Shown here: positions 62,749-64,000 of the stretch, piece by piece
How the letters are laid out: every line of letters begins with the position of its first letter
Numbering within the stretch: the stretch's first letter is position 1
Origin: Bifidobacterium subtile
GTDB taxonomy: Bacteria > Actinomycetota > Actinomycetes > Actinomycetales > Bifidobacteriaceae
NCBI RefSeq assembly: GCF_000741775.1
Contig: NZ_JGZR01000005.1
Coordinates: forward strand, 124,001-188,000
Reading direction: 5' to 3'
Length of the DNA stretch: 64,000 nt
Translations under genes and position numbers: made by a program
Notes under the pieces: generated by a model
The model's database searches: none
The model's input: the letters and a program-made list of their open reading frames with translations, nothing else
Told to the model about the DNA's origin: nothing

Positions 62749-64000
62749 CTACTTGGTTTTCTTCGCGCCAAGGTCGCCGTTGAAGTCGATGTCCTTGGTC
62801 TCCTTCGTCAGGATCAGGGAGATCAGCGTCAGCACGGAGGCGATGGCGAGATAGACGCCCACCATCCACGTGCTTCCGCCGGCGGCCGACCACAGTGCGG
62901 TCGCGATGATCGGGGCCAAGGCGGCGCCGATGATCGAGCTGACGTTGTACGCGATGGCCGAGCCGGTGTAGCGCACATTGGTGGGGAACATCTCGGGCAG
63001 CAGCGCGCCCATCGGGCCGAAGGTGAAGCCCATCAGCGTGAAGCCGATGATGAGGAACGCCTCCACCAGAGCGCCGTTGAACGAGGTGTTCGCCTTGGAA
63101 TCAAGGAAGATGGGGAACATCAGCGCGAAAACGATGATGATGCCGGTGATCCACAGCAGCAGCTTGCGGCGTCCGACCGAATCCGCAAGCGGCCCGGAAA
63201 GAATCGTGAACAAGCCGAAGAACACCACGCCGATGATCTGCATCAGCACGAAGTCCGTATAGGTGATGCCCAGGCCCGCAGGACTCTGATCGGCGGGATG
63301 AGTACCGTAGGACAGGCTGAACGTGGTCATCAGGTAGAAGAGCACATACGTGGCGAGCATGGCGAAGGTGCCGAGCACGACGGCCTTCATATGATGGCGA
63401 AGCGTGTCGAACAGCGGCACCTTGACGATGGTGCCCTTGGCCTCAGCCTGCTTGAAGGTCTCCGACTCGGCGAGCTTCGAACGCACATACAGGCCGATGA
63501 TCACCATCACCGAGCTGAACAGGAACGGAATGCGCCAACCCCAGCTGAGGAAAGCCTCGGACTGCATGGTCGGGCTATCAGGATGCGGCAATGAGAAATT
63601 GATGATGAGGAAAAGCCCGTTGGCGATGATGAATCCGATGGGCGCACCCAACTGCGGGAAGGTGCCGTACAGCGCCCGCTTGTCTTCAGGAGCGTTCTCA
63701 GTGGCGACCAATGCCGCTCCCGACCATTCCCCGCCTAGCGCGAAGCCTTGCGTCAAACGCAGAATGAGAAGCAGCAGAGCCGCCCACAGCCCGATCTGGT
63801 CGAAGGTAGGAAGCAGGCCCACGAGGAATGTCGCGATGCCCATGGTCATCAGGCAGGCGACGAGGGTCGCCTTGCGGCCGCGCTTATCGCCCATATGGCC
63901 GTAGAAGATGGCGCCGACGGGCCGTGCGATCATTGCGGCGCCAAACACGCCGAACGAAGCAAGCTGGCTGGCGACCGGGTTGCCGCTCGGGAAGAACAGC
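62749..64000 (-). CDS. MFS transporter, metabolite:H+ symporter (MHS) family, N-terminus beyond window
   Basis: 417 codons are visible and the frame remains open to the edge, so the first ~50-60 residues are missing. The MFS motif A after TM2 is GHMGDKRGRKATL, and GFALGGEWSGAALVATENAPE is the MHS signature. TSFGVFGAAMIARPVGAIFYG in the first part and a central charged loop (SETFKQAEAKGTI) are typical. Relatives such as ProP, KgtP and ShiA take up osmolytes or organic acids with protons; the substrate here is not known. Confidence 0.92.
   Translation of the reverse strand, partial: LFFPSGNPVASQLASFGVFGAAMIARPVGAIFYGHMGDKRGRKATLVACLMTMGIATFLVGLLPTFDQIGLWAALLLLILRLTQGFALGGEWSGAALVATENAPEDKRALYGTFPQLGAPIGFIIANGLFLIINFSLPHPDSPTMQSEAFLSWGWRIPFLFSSVMVIIGLYVRSKLAESETFKQAEAKGTIVKVPLFDTLRHHMKAVVLGTFAMLATYVLFYLMTTFSLSYGTHPADQSPAGLGITYTDFVLMQIIGVVFFGLFTILSGPLADSVGRRKLLLWITGIIIVFALMFPIFLDSKANTSFNGALVEAFLIIGFTLMGFTFGPMGALLPEMFPTNVRYTGSAIAYNVSSIIGAALAPIIATALWSAAGGSTWMVGVYLAIASVLTLISLILTKETKDIDFNGDLGAKKTK

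Overview
The window is about 60% GC and the gene content and order point to a Bifidobacterium or close Bifidobacteriaceae relative. Indicators are the prfB-ftsE-ftsX-CHAP hydrolase-smpB block, the guaB/tagO/tsaC/prmC/prfA/rpmE block, actinobacterial-type DapD, lone solute-binding proteins, and Ala/Ser/Asp-rich low-complexity additions on many proteins. The organism is inferred from reading the sequence; no database search was run.

Layout. 1-7 kb: the edge of a GntR/YtrA-type regulator, a drug-efflux-type MFS pump with a huge external loop facing a divergent TetR regulator, a small ABC-fold ATPase and a D-2-hydroxyacid dehydrogenase. 7.3-13.1 kb: a complete minus-strand peptide ABC operon (binding protein, two permeases, two ATPases, plus a possible 22-codon coupled mini-ORF). 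13.3-17 kb: coaX, an orphan sugar-binding lipoprotein and an RluA-type pseudouridine synthase. 17-23.2 kb: glmS and an amino-acid ABC operon with two tandem paralogous binding proteins. 23.5-29.8 kb: smpB, CHAP peptidoglycan hydrolase, ftsX, ftsE, prfB and a 43-residue membrane protein, i.e. division and wall-hydrolysis functions beside translation termination and rescue. 30.5-35 kb: dapD, an HXXEE membrane protein, a RelB/DinJ antitoxin with a nonsense-mutated YafQ toxin, a CPBP membrane protease and an HTH-DUF3887 protein. 35-44.8 kb: gltA, map, an HdeD-like protein, PepO-type M13 peptidase, an ssb paralogue with DnaA-box-like sites upstream, a hydroxyacyl-CoA dehydrogenase and proS. 45-57.5 kb: polysaccharide deacetylase, Pif1-like helicase, HAD phosphatase, orn, guaB, tagO-like transferase, tsaC, prmC, prfA and rpmE. 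57.8-64 kb: a CAU-anticodon tRNA, a YkoE-type ECF S component, an aldehyde dehydrogenase, an unrecognised 143-residue protein, an FMN reductase and the edge of an MHS-family transporter. No rRNA, CRISPR array, prophage or insertion sequence was seen.

The strongest unexplained signal is in the intergenic spaces. At least nine carry long inverted and direct repeats laid out in regular geometry. Two loci (29997-30200 and 54399-54601) are copies of one ~204-bp element with four 24-bp sites, two forward and two reverse, exactly 42 bp apart within each pair, around a homologous core that is inverted between the copies. Two more loci (7025-7164 and 46598-46757) share a 23-nt identity and a site repeated about every 20 nt. 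Four further loci (around 16.85, 31.6, 35.0 and 57.7 kb) have unrelated sequences but the same 61-62-nt period of alternating forward and reverse arms. Spacings of about 20, 42 and 62 bp are near whole DNA helical turns, which suggests protein-bound arrays, though RNA hairpins remain possible.
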